This document shows, piece after piece, positions 25,319-33,850 of a stretch of 38,332 bases of DNA. A program made the position numbers and the translations under genes. The stretch covers positions 1 through 38,332 of the forward strand of contig CALUOV010000006.1 in assembly GCA_944322275.1 (NCBI GenBank), written 5' to 3'. Under the pieces are notes generated by a model. That model was not told the DNA's origin and did not search any database. It was given only the letters and a program-made list of their open reading frames with translations. The DNA comes from an uncultured Bacteroides sp. Lineage in GTDB: Bacteria; Bacteroidota; Bacteroidia; Bacteroidales; Bacteroidaceae. Within the stretch, counting starts at the first letter, position 1. Each line of letters begins with the position of its first letter.

Positions 25319-25326
25319 TATCTTTG
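25319..25326 (+). promoter_or_regulatory. Promoter -7 element for the PUL regulator gene
   Basis: TATCTTTG matches TAnnTTTG, 19 bases before the ATG. The -33 region is degenerate. Confidence 0.5.
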
Positions 25327-25345
25327 AGGTCTTAAAACTGATTTT

Positions 25346-28213
25346 ATGAAACATACCACTATATATATACTCGTTGCTATCATCCTGTTACCTGTCTCCG
25401 CTCGGGCTGACTGGCAGCGCAACGTAATGAACTACACTCGCCAGACCTATCAGGCAGCTTCGCAGAACTGGGGCATTATGCAACAAAACAACGGGTGGAT
25501 GTATTTCGCTAACAATAAAGGACTTTTGGAATTTGACGGAACGAATTGGACCGTATATTCCATGCGCGGCGTAAAGATAAAAGCCGTAGCGGCGGGGGAA
25601 GATGGGCGCATCTATGCCGGAGGCCTAAAAGAATTCGGCTATTTCGAACCGGATGAACGGGGACGGCTGCAATACTCGTCTTTATCTGATAGCCTTGACA
25701 AGGTGAAAAACGTATGGGGGGTACATGTTTGCGGGGACAAAGTGTTTTTCAGAGAGGATAACGTGTTCTATTGTTACGAGAAAGGGCATACGCGCCTTTT
25801 CGATGACGTGGGACTGATTTATTCTACGCTGATTGACGGACAGCTTTATGGAGCGAGTAAAGGTTTGTTCAAGCAAGAAGGCAATGGATTTGTTGAATTG
25901 CCCAATACATCGGAGTTTATAGACGGAACTTTGGAAAAGCGGGTAGTCGGCATCTTTTCTTATGGTAAAGAAAACTTACTCATTGTTACGGCTCAAAGCG
26001 GTTTGTTCCTTTATGAGGAAGGGAAGTGGACGCCTTTTCTTGTGTCGGATAGCCGGTTGGGGCACAACGTACATATATTTTGTTCGGCTTATTCGGACGG
26101 GTTGCTGGCTTTGGGGACTGTGCAGAACGGCGTTTTCTTAGTGGATCTTGCTCAAAAAACAGTAGAACACATTTCTACACACAACGGATTACAAAACAGT
26201 GCGGTGTTATCTTTGTGTTTCGACTGCGACAGAAATCTTTGGATAGGTCTGAACAATGGTATTGATTGCGTACTTTTTCATTCGTCAGTGCCGTACCAGT
26301 GTACTTCCATCGGCAGCGGCTATACTTCCTGCTTCTACAACGGCAAACTTTATTTGGGGACCAATCAAGGATTGTTTGTTAGCAATTGGCCATTGGCGTT
26401 GGGGCGTGTTCCTTTGATTGAGCAAACCCCTTGGACCGCAGGTCAGGTTTATTCGCTCAGTGTGCATCAAGGTGACTTGTTTTGTACGGGCAGCAAGGCA
26501 CTCGGTGTGATAAATCCGGACGGGCAGATGTATGTTATCCAAGGGTTGCCCGGTACTTGGAGCATCAAAGAAATAAAGGGTTGCAACCGGTTGATAGCGG
26601 CCACTTATATAGGTTTCTATCTATTGGAGAAAACAGCGGGACGTTGGAAGGTAGCGGGACGGGTGAAAGGGAATCCATATTCTGCCAAATCCTTTTGTAT
26701 AGAGCCCAATACCAATGCTTTGTGGGTAGCCAATAAAGAAGATGGAATTTATCGGCTATTGCTTTCATCCAATGGGGATTCCATTCTGCACGAAAAATGC
26801 TATAACTCTTCAGCCTTGCCTAAGGGAAATAACGTATACATTACAGTGGTGGACGGTAGAATTGTCGTAGCATCTCATGAAGGCCTCTTCCGATATGACA
26901 GTAGGAATGACATTTTAGTCAAGGATACTTTGTTGGAGAAAGTTGCTGATGGCCCGGCCGTTTACACGTATCTTTGTCAGGATGCGTTGCGCAACATTTG
27001 GTATGTGACAAACGGAGTCTTGAAAATATTGTATTATGACGCGTTACAGGACGAGTATGTGTTGCGGGAAGGTGAAATCTATCTGGCTGATACCTTTATT
27101 GAGGACTTTGAGCATATCGATGTCTATGAGCCGGTTGAAGGGAAAGCGTTGGTAGGATTGGAGGATGGCTTTGGTCTGTTAAGCGTAGACCGTCATGCAG
27201 GGCAGAAAAATTCCCATTTGACATTGCAGGTGCGTAGCGTGTATGCTTCCGGCGCCAAGGACAGTCTGGTATATGGAAGCAGTTATTTGCCAATGCCTGA
27301 GTGTCCGCTGCGGATACCTTATTCCTATAATTCCCTTTCCATCAGTTATGGAGCGACCAATTATGACGGCATGCAGTTATACGCTACTTGTCTGAAGAAA
27401 CCTGCCCAGAAAGAAGAAATATGGACCCAACCGAATCATGTAGCCAAGCAACAATATATGTTTTTGCCAGAAGGATATTATACATTCTGTGTACGTGCTT
27501 TCATGAATAATGGAAAGTTTGTGGAAACATCCTTGTCGTTCGAGATACTTCCGCCTTGGTATCATTCTTGGTGGTTCCGTTTGAGCTATATGCTCGTCAT
27601 TTGCGTAGCATTGGCTTATGGTGTTTACCGTCTGTGGTTATGGAGATCCAGGTTGTTGTTGAGCAAAGAGCAGGACCAGCAGATGTTTCAGGAGAAGAGT
27701 GAAGAGAAAGACCGGGAAATAGACTTGTTACGTGAGGAAAACTTGCGTACCGAACTGAATCATCGCAGCGAGGAGTTGATACAGACCACCTTGAACATTG
27801 TACGGAAGAACGAAATGCTGATTAATATCAGAAAAGAAGTGGTGGGCATCTCACACGCCATTAAAGAAGAGAAAACGGATATTGTGTCATTACGCCGGAA
27901 AGTCTTCCGCCTGTTGGGACAAATTGATACGAATCTGGAGCACGATGATGACTTGCAGGCTTTTCAAAACTCATTTGACTCGGTGCATCATAACTTCTTC
28001 CGGCAGTTGGAAGCTGCTTATCCCAATCTGACTTCGAAAGAAAAGCAACTGTGTGCCTACATCAAAATGAATCTGTTGTCTAAAGAAATAGCTCCATTGT
28101 TGAATATATCGTTGCGAGGAGTGGAAATAAGCCGGTGGCGGTTACGGAAAAAGCTGAATTTGAAAGAAGGAGAGAATCTGACAGAGTTTTTGCAGAATTT
28201 TTCGAGAGGTTGA
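25346..28213 (+). CDS. Membrane-spanning PUL regulator: periplasmic beta-propeller sensor with LuxR-type DNA-binding domain (SusR-like architecture)
   Basis: This 955-residue protein has a signal peptide (about 1-21) and a long repeat region with two-component-regulator-propeller blades (NNKGLLEFDGTNWTVYS, DRNLWIGLNNGIDCV, TLYLG-like strands). A Y_Y_Y-type domain ends about residue 735 (PEGYYTFCVRAFMNNGKF). One membrane helix spans about 745-765 (LSYMLVICVALAYGVYRLWL), followed by a cytosolic coiled coil and a C-terminal helix-turn-helix (about 895-945, LTSKEKQLCAYIKMNLLSKE then ISLRGVEISRWRLRKKLNL). There is no kinase or receiver domain, so it is a one-component sensor, not a hybrid two-component system. 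It is expected to sense a glycan product and switch on the PUL, probably through the 22-bp-spaced sites. Confidence 0.88.
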   Translation: MKHTTIYILVAIILLPVSARADWQRNVMNYTRQTYQAASQNWGIMQQNNGWMYFANNKGLLEFDGTNWTVYSMRGVKIKAVAAGEDGRIYAGGLKEFGYFEPDERGRLQYSSLSDSLDKVKNVWGVHVCGDKVFFREDNVFYCYEKGHTRLFDDVGLIYSTLIDGQLYGASKGLFKQEGNGFVELPNTSEFIDGTLEKRVVGIFSYGKENLLIVTAQSGLFLYEEGKWTPFLVSDSRLGHNVHIFCSAYSDGLLALGTVQNGVFLVDLAQKTVEHISTHNGLQNSAVLSLCFDCDRNLWIGLNNGIDCVLFHSSVPYQCTSIGSGYTSCFYNGKLYLGTNQGLFVSNWPLALGRVPLIEQTPWTAGQVYSLSVHQGDLFCTGSKALGVINPDGQMYVIQGLPGTWSIKEIKGCNRLIAATYIGFYLLEKTAGRWKVAGRVKGNPYSAKSFCIEPNTNALWVANKEDGIYRLLLSSNGDSILHEKCYNSSALPKGNNVYITVVDGRIVVASHEGLFRYDSRNDILVKDTLLEKVADGPAVYTYLCQDALRNIWYVTNGVLKILYYDALQDEYVLREGEIYLADTFIEDFEHIDVYEPVEGKALVGLEDGFGLLSVDRHAGQKNSHLTLQVRSVYASGAKDSLVYGSSYLPMPECPLRIPYSYNSLSISYGATNYDGMQLYATCLKKPAQKEEIWTQPNHVAKQQYMFLPEGYYTFCVRAFMNNGKFVETSLSFEILPPWYHSWWFRLSYMLVICVALAYGVYRLWLWRSRLLLSKEQDQQMFQEKSEEKDREIDLLREENLRTELNHRSEELIQTTLNIVRKNEMLINIRKEVVGISHAIKEEKTDIVSLRRKVFRLLGQIDTNLEHDDDLQAFQNSFDSVHHNFFRQLEAAYPNLTSKEKQLCAYIKMNLLSKEIAPLLNISLRGVEISRWRLRKKLNLKEGENLTEFLQNFSRG

Positions 28214-28343
28214 GTTGGGCGGAACTTTCTTTTAATTTTCTCACCTTTTATCTGTCTACTCTCAACATGGTGAGTAATAGTTTGATTATTATTGGCTTAT
28301 AAATAAAAAAACTTCATCTGACTGACGAAATGTAAGTTTCATG

Positions 28344-28368
28344 GCCATTCTCAATTGCCGGGAATGGC
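28344..28368. promoter_or_regulatory. 7-bp inverted repeat overlapping the GH88-GH5 promoter
   Basis: GCCATTC (28344-28350) and GAATGGC (28362-28368) flank the -33 position of the predicted promoter. They form either an operator or a small terminator-like hairpin (TATTTTG follows) for the regulator gene. The flanking ATGGCCATT also occurs in the repeats upstream of the GH3 gene. The rest of the 211-bp gap shows no gene. Confidence 0.4.
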
Positions 28369-28385
28369 TATTTTGATTACCTTTG
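28355..28385 (+). promoter_or_regulatory. Promoter for the GH88-GH5 gene
   Basis: TTG (28355-28357), a 20-bp spacer and TACCTTTG (28378-28385) match the Bacteroides pattern. The leader is about 33 bases and contains TTTATAAATCTA. Confidence 0.55.
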
Positions 28386-28424
28386 GACAGAACTTGAAGT
28401 ATAACATTTATAAATCTATTCATC

Positions 28425-30761
28425 ATGAAAAAATTTCTGTTCACGTTGTCACTGATGACGGCAGTATCTGTAGGAGCGCAGGATAAAATCATCAGTGAAG
28501 ATTTTACGTTTGCGGACAAGCAACTGAAATATGCTTTCACGCAAATAGACGCAGTGAAAAAAGACAAACCATCTTTAGTCTCTCCACGTACGATGGAAGA
28601 GGGGCGTCTGATCATGGTAGCTCCCGGCGATTGGACAAGTGGATTCTTTCCCGGAGAATTGTGGTACATGTACGAATATACCAAAGATGCTTTTTGGAAA
28701 CAGAAAGCACGGGAATTTACAGCGCCTATTGAAAATCAGAAATATAATGGCGGAACACACGACATGGGGTTCAAGATGTATTGCAGTTTTGGCAACGGGT
28801 ACCGCTTGACGGGCGACACTGTCTACCGGAACATTCTTCTTCAATCAGCGGCCACTCTAATTACACGCTACAAGCCGGCTGTCGGCTGCATCCGTTCGTG
28901 GGATCATGGACGTGACAAATGGCAATGTCCTGTTATCATTGATAATATGATGAACCTTGAGCTGCTTTATTGGGCATTTCGCGAGACCGGTGATTCCACC
29001 TATTATAATATAGCTACGACTCATGCCCGAACTACCATGAAGAATCATTACCGTAAAGACTATAGCACTTACCATGTCATAGACTATGACATGGAAACTG
29101 GTAAGGTGCTTCACAAACATAACCATCAAGGTTATGGGCATGAATCGGCTTGGGCACGCGGACAAGCATGGGGGTTATACGGTTTCACCATGTGTTACCG
29201 TGAAACTAAGTTGCCGGAGTTCTTGCAACATGCCGAACACATTGCCAATTTTTTGTTTACTCATCCTCGCATGCCACTCGATAAAGTCGCTTATTGGGAT
29301 TTTGACGCACCGGGCATACCAGACGAACCTCGTGACGTATCGGCGGCGGCGGTCATGGCTAGTGCTCTGTATGAGTTGTCGCAATATGTTCCGGAGAAAG
29401 CCGTACAATATAAAAAATGGGCCGATACCATTATTGAAAGCCTGAGCACGACCTATCGTGCCCGTCAAGATGCCGATTGTGGTTTCTTGCTGTTGCATAG
29501 TACCGGAGCCTGGAATTTTGAACGAGACGTTCCCTTAGTATATGCCGACTATTATTTTTTGGAAGCATTAATGAGGAAACGTAATCTGGAAGCTGTAGAG
29601 GCATTTGTCCGCATTGATGGACAGAATCTCGTTCGCCCGGACGGTAGCAGACTCTTTATCAAAGGAACCAATTTGGGCAATTGGTTGAATCCCGAAGGTT
29701 ATATGTTTGGATTTAATAAAACCAATTCCGCCCATTTCATCCATGAAATGTTTTGCCAGCTTGTAGGACCGGACCAAACCGCCAAATTCTGGAAAGCATT
29801 CAAAGACAATTATATCACACGCCGGGATATTGAGTTCATTGCCTCCACAGGAGCAAATACCATCCGTCTGCCTTTCCATTACAAGCTTTTCACAGACGAA
29901 GACTACATGGGACTTACTACCGCCCAAGATGGGTTTGCCCGTGTGGACAGTGTCGTAAACTGGTGCCGTGAAAACGGCCTTTATCTCATCCTCGACATGC
30001 ACGACGCACCCGGAGGACAGACTGGTGACAATATCGATGACAGCTATGGATACCCTTGGCTATTTGAGAGCGAAGAGAGCCAACAACTTTTCTGCAGCAT
30101 CTGGAAACGAATTGCCGATTATTACAAGAATGAACCGGTCATTTTAGGTTATGAACTCATAAACGAACCTGTCGCCCCTTATTTCGATAACATGGACAGC
30201 CTGAACGCCAAACTGGAGCCTTTGCACAAACGTGCGGTGAAAGCTATCCGTGAGGTTGATCCCAACCATATCATTCTCATAGGAGGCGCCCAATGGAATG
30301 GCAATTTCAAACCTTTTAAAGATGCTACGTACGATGACAAATTGATGTACACCTGCCATCGTTATGGGGGAGAACCTACGAAAGCCGCTATTCGGGAGAT
30401 CATCAACTTCCGCGACAGTGTTAATCTGCCCATGTATATGGGTGAGATTGGTCACAACACGAACGAATGGCAAGCCGCTTTTTGTCAAACCATGAAAGAG
30501 AACAACATCGGATACACTTTCTGGCCATATAAGAAAGTAGACGGTTCGTCTTTTATGGGTATTCATCGTCCGAAAGGTTGGGAACAGATTGTGAACTTCT
30601 CGGAAGCCTCACGCACATCCTATAAAGAGATACGTAATGCTCGCCCCGGTGATCAAGAGGCGATGAAGCGATTAATGGACCAATTTATAGAGAATTGCAA
30701 GTGGGAGAATTGCGAAATCCAAAAAGACTATATTCGTTCCTTGGACCTGAAAGCAGAATGA
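28425..30761 (+). CDS. Two-enzyme fusion: GH88 unsaturated glucuronyl hydrolase plus GH5 endo-glycanase
   Basis: This 778-residue protein has signal peptide MKKFLFTLSLMTAVSVGA. Residues about 25-385 are a complete GH88 domain: PGDWTSGFFPGELWYMYEY, catalytic-type D113 (GGTHDMGF) and D173 (IIDNMMNLELLYWA). The 60-residue spacing is close to that of the Bacillus enzyme. GH88 removes delta-4,5-unsaturated uronic acids left by polysaccharide lyases. From about residue 393 a GH5 domain follows with almost no linker (FVRIDGQNLVRPDGSRLFIKGTNLGNWL, split here only by eye). Its acid/base is E581 (LINEPV) and its nucleophile E674 (YMGEIGHN). GH5 enzymes cleave beta-linked backbones. The gene lies between the regulator and GH3 genes. 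Both catalytic domains look intact. Confidence 0.9.
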   Translation: MKKFLFTLSLMTAVSVGAQDKIISEDFTFADKQLKYAFTQIDAVKKDKPSLVSPRTMEEGRLIMVAPGDWTSGFFPGELWYMYEYTKDAFWKQKAREFTAPIENQKYNGGTHDMGFKMYCSFGNGYRLTGDTVYRNILLQSAATLITRYKPAVGCIRSWDHGRDKWQCPVIIDNMMNLELLYWAFRETGDSTYYNIATTHARTTMKNHYRKDYSTYHVIDYDMETGKVLHKHNHQGYGHESAWARGQAWGLYGFTMCYRETKLPEFLQHAEHIANFLFTHPRMPLDKVAYWDFDAPGIPDEPRDVSAAAVMASALYELSQYVPEKAVQYKKWADTIIESLSTTYRARQDADCGFLLLHSTGAWNFERDVPLVYADYYFLEALMRKRNLEAVEAFVRIDGQNLVRPDGSRLFIKGTNLGNWLNPEGYMFGFNKTNSAHFIHEMFCQLVGPDQTAKFWKAFKDNYITRRDIEFIASTGANTIRLPFHYKLFTDEDYMGLTTAQDGFARVDSVVNWCRENGLYLILDMHDAPGGQTGDNIDDSYGYPWLFESEESQQLFCSIWKRIADYYKNEPVILGYELINEPVAPYFDNMDSLNAKLEPLHKRAVKAIREVDPNHIILIGGAQWNGNFKPFKDATYDDKLMYTCHRYGGEPTKAAIREIINFRDSVNLPMYMGEIGHNTNEWQAAFCQTMKENNIGYTFWPYKKVDGSSFMGIHRPKGWEQIVNFSEASRTSYKEIRNARPGDQEAMKRLMDQFIENCKWENCEIQKDYIRSLDLKAE

Positions 30762-30819
30762 TATTTTATATATGAATATCCTCAATTTGCCAAAGCATAG
30801 GATGAGAGGCAAAGTAAGT

Positions 30820-30885
30820 TGGCTTCTACGACCATTTCTTCTGGCTTCTATGGCCATTTCATTTGGCTTCTATGACGGTTGAAGT
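30820..30885 (+). repeat. Three direct repeats of 22 bp upstream of the GH3 gene
   Basis: Units begin at 30820, 30842 and 30864 and all start TGGCTTCTA. Units 1 and 2 agree at 18 of 22 positions, and unit 3 keeps the first 11 bases of unit 2. The 22-bp period equals that of the array at 25128-25228. Probably regulator binding sites for the GH3 gene, which lies 91 bp downstream. The rest of the 215-bp gap holds a TTTGCC/GGCAAA pair (30786-30791, 30808-30813) and the tandem repeat at 30937, with no gene. Confidence 0.8.
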
Positions 30886-30936
30886 ATAGTTTCATTTACG
30901 AAAGCGTTATTTGGTGGAATGCGGGCATTCAATTAC

Positions 30937-30972
30937 TTTATAAATCTATTTATAAATCTATTTATAAATCTA
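30937..30972 (+). repeat. Perfect triple 12-bp tandem repeat just before the GH3 start codon
   Basis: TTTATAAATCTA occurs three times in a row (30937, 30949, 30961), ending four bases before the ATG. A single copy sits at 28407-28418 before the GH88-GH5 ATG. It is probably part of the A/T-rich leader used for ribosome loading in Bacteroides, and its copy number could vary by slippage. Confidence 0.9.
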
Positions 30973-30976
30973 TATT

Positions 30977-33214
30977 ATGATGAAGAAAATAATATTAGGA
31001 GGGATGTTTTTATTGTTGGCAGGAAGCCTGACACAGGCTCAAGACACCCCCGTCTATTTAGATGAAACAAAAACTATTGAGGAAAGAGTGGAAGATGCGC
31101 TTAGCAGAATGACACTTGAAGAAAAAGTAGCTATAACTCATGCGCAGTCCAAGTTTTCCTCGCCTGGTGTAGACCGACTGGGTATTTCGGAACTTTGGAT
31201 GACTGACGGACCGCATGGAATTCGTCCGGAGGTCTTGTGGGACGAATGGGACCAGGCGGGATGGACCAACGACTCCTGCGTGGCTTTCCCGGCATTGACT
31301 TGCCTGGCCGCCACATGGAATCCTGAAATGGCGCAACTCTATGGCAAAAGTATCGGCGAAGAGGCCCGTTACCGTGAGAAAGACGTATTGTTGGGACCCG
31401 GTGTAAATATCTACCGTACTCCACTGAACGGACGTAACTTCGAGTATATGGGCGAAGATCCTTATTTAGCCTCCCGCATGGTGGTGCCTTATGTACAAGG
31501 TGTGCAGAAAAACGGTGTAGCCGTTTGTGTCAAACACTATGCTCTCAACAATCAGGAAAGCAACCGACACACCACTAACGTCATTGTGGATGACCGTGCT
31601 TTGTATGAGATTTATCTGCCCGCCTTTAAAGCCGCGGTACAGGAGGGAAAGGCCTGGAGCATCATGGGGTCTTATAATCTCTATCAGAATCAACATGGAT
31701 GCCATAATCAACGCTTGCTGAATGACATTTTGAAAGGCGAATGGGGATTCGATGGCGTAGTTGTGTCCGATTGGGGAGGTGTACATGACACTGGAGAAGC
31801 TATTTCCAATGGCTTAGATTTAGAATTTGGCACTTGGACAAATGGACTTTCCAACGGCACTAGCAACGCTTATGACAATTACTATTTGGCCCAACCTTAT
31901 TTGAAACTTATTAAAGAAGGTAAAGTTGGCACTAAGGAATTGGATGACAAAGTGCGCCGTATTCTTCGGTTGATGTTCCGTACCTGCATGAACCGTAACA
32001 AACCGTTTGGCTCTCTCTGTTCGGAAGCTCACTATGAAGCAGCCCGACGCATCGGTGAAGAAGGCATTGTCCTGCTACAGAACAACAACGGTTTATTGCC
32101 GATTGATCTAAACAAGGTGAAACGTATTGCTGTAATCGGTGAGAATGCACTGAAAATGATGACTGTGGGTGGGGGAAGTTCCTCATTGAAAGTGCAACGC
32201 GAAGTGTCTCCATTGGAAGGTATTCGTAAGCGTATAGGAAATAAAGCTGAAGTCATTTATGCCCGTGGTTATGTAGGCGATCCTTCAGGAGAGTACAACG
32301 GAGTCGTATCTGGGCAAGACTTGAAAGATAATCGGACACCGGAAGAATTGACAGCTGAAGCGGTGGAAGTGGCCAAGGCGGCGGATTGCGTTATTTTTAT
32401 TGGCGGACTGAATAAGAGCCGCGGACAAGATTGCGAGGATGCCGACCGGAAATCGTTGAACCTCTCATACGGACAGGATGAACTAATTTTCGCATTGGCA
32501 AAGGCTAATCCAAACTTAGTCGTAGTTAATATTTCGGGGAATGCTATCGCCATGCCTTGGGTAAAAGAAGTGCCTGCCATCCTGCAGGCATGGTTCTTGG
32601 GATCGGAAGCCGGAAATGCTCTTGCCTCCGTTCTAATGGGAGATGTCAATCCTTCCGGCAAATTGCCTTTCACTTTTCCGGTCTCTTTGGAGGACGTAGG
32701 AGCACACAAATTAGGTGAGTATCCCGGTATACTCCGCACGGATGGAAGCAAAATTCTGGACGAGAAATACAACGAAAGCATTTATGTGGGCTATCGTTGG
32801 ACTGACAAGGAAAAAATCAAGCCTCTCTTTGCTTTTGGGCACGGATTGAGTTACACCACTTTTGAATATGGAAAAATTTCCGTAGACAAGACAACCATGA
32901 AAGCAAACGAAACACTTACGCTCACCGTCCCTGTTACAAATACCGGTAAGCGCGAAGGTTCCGAAGTCGTCCAACTCTACATTCGTGATGTAAAATCCAC
33001 TCTTCCACGTCCCGTTAAGGAATTGAAAGGCTTTCAAAAAGTAAAACTTGCACCGGGAGAGACCCGTAATATCTCTTTTACCATCGATAAAGAAGCCTTG
33101 AGCTACTTTGATGACGCTCGCCATGAATGGGTGGCAGAGCCGGGCAAATTCGAAGCTATCGTGGCCGCTTCAGCTACGGACATCCGGTCGAAAGTCAGTT
33201 TTGCATTAGAATGA
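30977..33214 (+). CDS. Glycoside hydrolase family 3 (beta-glucosidase-like)
   Basis: This 745-residue protein has a signal peptide ending about SLTQAQ. It has the N-terminal TIM-barrel domain (DRLGISELWMTDGPHGIRPE, KHYALNNQE at 186-194), the nucleophile D265 in VVVSDWGG, the alpha/beta sandwich domain (EEGIVLLQNNNGLLPID), and a C-terminal fibronectin-III-like domain (NTGKREGSEVVQLYIRD...). It is likely an exo-acting periplasmic beta-glucosidase that trims oligosaccharides released by the PUL endo-enzymes. It starts ATGATG, so either Met may serve. Its 3' end overlaps the convergent purN by 20 bp. Confidence 0.94.
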   Translation: MMKKIILGGMFLLLAGSLTQAQDTPVYLDETKTIEERVEDALSRMTLEEKVAITHAQSKFSSPGVDRLGISELWMTDGPHGIRPEVLWDEWDQAGWTNDSCVAFPALTCLAATWNPEMAQLYGKSIGEEARYREKDVLLGPGVNIYRTPLNGRNFEYMGEDPYLASRMVVPYVQGVQKNGVAVCVKHYALNNQESNRHTTNVIVDDRALYEIYLPAFKAAVQEGKAWSIMGSYNLYQNQHGCHNQRLLNDILKGEWGFDGVVVSDWGGVHDTGEAISNGLDLEFGTWTNGLSNGTSNAYDNYYLAQPYLKLIKEGKVGTKELDDKVRRILRLMFRTCMNRNKPFGSLCSEAHYEAARRIGEEGIVLLQNNNGLLPIDLNKVKRIAVIGENALKMMTVGGGSSSLKVQREVSPLEGIRKRIGNKAEVIYARGYVGDPSGEYNGVVSGQDLKDNRTPEELTAEAVEVAKAADCVIFIGGLNKSRGQDCEDADRKSLNLSYGQDELIFALAKANPNLVVVNISGNAIAMPWVKEVPAILQAWFLGSEAGNALASVLMGDVNPSGKLPFTFPVSLEDVGAHKLGEYPGILRTDGSKILDEKYNESIYVGYRWTDKEKIKPLFAFGHGLSYTTFEYGKISVDKTTMKANETLTLTVPVTNTGKREGSEVVQLYIRDVKSTLPRPVKELKGFQKVKLAPGETRNISFTIDKEALSYFDDARHEWVAEPGKFEAIVAASATDIRSKVSFALE

Positions 33215-33773
33215 TCCGTTCTATTTCTTGCGGATAATATTCGTACTCCAACGCATGTACTCGTTTGGCCAGTTCTTCCGGTGTATCTCCCGGAAGAACC
33301 GGACAACGGTATTGGGTGATAATGTCTCCTTCATCATAATGCTCATTAATATATTGAATGGTGATGCCGCTCTCTTTCTCGCCAGCTTCTACCACCGCTT
33401 GATGCACCCGGTCACCGTACATCCCTTTGCCTCCGTATTTAGGTAAAAGCGAAGGATGGATGTTTACTATCCGCCTCGGATACTCCTGCAAGATGACATC
33501 GGGTACGCGGGCCAGAAATCCCGCCAATACGATGAAGTCTATCTTCCTCTCATGCAACAGACGGATAACCTCTTCCCCGGTAGTCCATGCATCTTTATTC
33601 ATATATATACAGGATACGTCCAAACGCTTGGCGCGCTCGAATACCGGAATCTCCTGGCGGTTGGTAACCACTAGTGTAACTTGTATTTCTCCTTCTTTCG
33701 CCTGAAAATAGCGAATGATGTTTTCGGCGTTCGTGCCGTTTCCCGAAGCGAAAATTGCGATGTTTCTTCCCAT
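33195..33773 (-). CDS. purN: Phosphoribosylglycinamide formyltransferase
   Basis: This 192-residue enzyme transfers a formyl group from 10-formyl-THF to GAR in purine synthesis. It begins MGRNIAIFASGNGTNAENI, the family N-terminus. The folate/catalytic segment is IVNIHPSLLPKYGGKGMYGD (Asn-His pair) and the catalytic Asp lies in HYDEGDIITQ. The start is fixed by this N-terminus and by a strong AAGGAGG four or so bases before the ATG, unusual in Bacteroides. A longer start at 33890 was rejected because its product has no family match. A 17-bp hairpin lies directly upstream. It is divergent from acpP. Confidence 0.95.
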   Translation of the reverse strand: MGRNIAIFASGNGTNAENIIRYFQAKEGEIQVTLVVTNRQEIPVFERAKRLDVSCIYMNKDAWTTGEEVIRLLHERKIDFIVLAGFLARVPDVILQEYPRRIVNIHPSLLPKYGGKGMYGDRVHQAVVEAGEKESGITIQYINEHYDEGDIITQYRCPVLPGDTPEELAKRVHALEYEYYPQEIERIILMQN

Positions 33774-33791
33774 AAAACCTCCTTTTTTGGC

Positions 33792-33832
33792 CTGTTTTTT
33801 GCACAAAAGCATGTTTTTTGTGCAAAAAACAG
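33792..33832 (-). promoter_or_regulatory. Perfect 17-bp hairpin in the purN leader
   Basis: Bases 33792-33808 pair exactly with 33816-33832, with a 7-base loop. It lies between the predicted purN promoter and its Shine-Dalgarno sequence. No T run follows on the minus strand, so it is not a typical terminator. It may be an operator or an mRNA structure that controls purN translation. Confidence 0.75.
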
Positions 33833-33850
33833 CATTTAATTCCTTAAATA

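Noticed and set aside
28344-28376. Confident terminator for the regulator gene
   Set aside because: The stem is only 7 bp, lies about 130 bp after the stop and overlaps the next promoter, so an operator is equally likely.
30820-30972. CRISPR or coding repeats upstream of GH3
   Set aside because: Only three copies each, without spacers, and no open frame with a start; promoter and leader repeats fit better.
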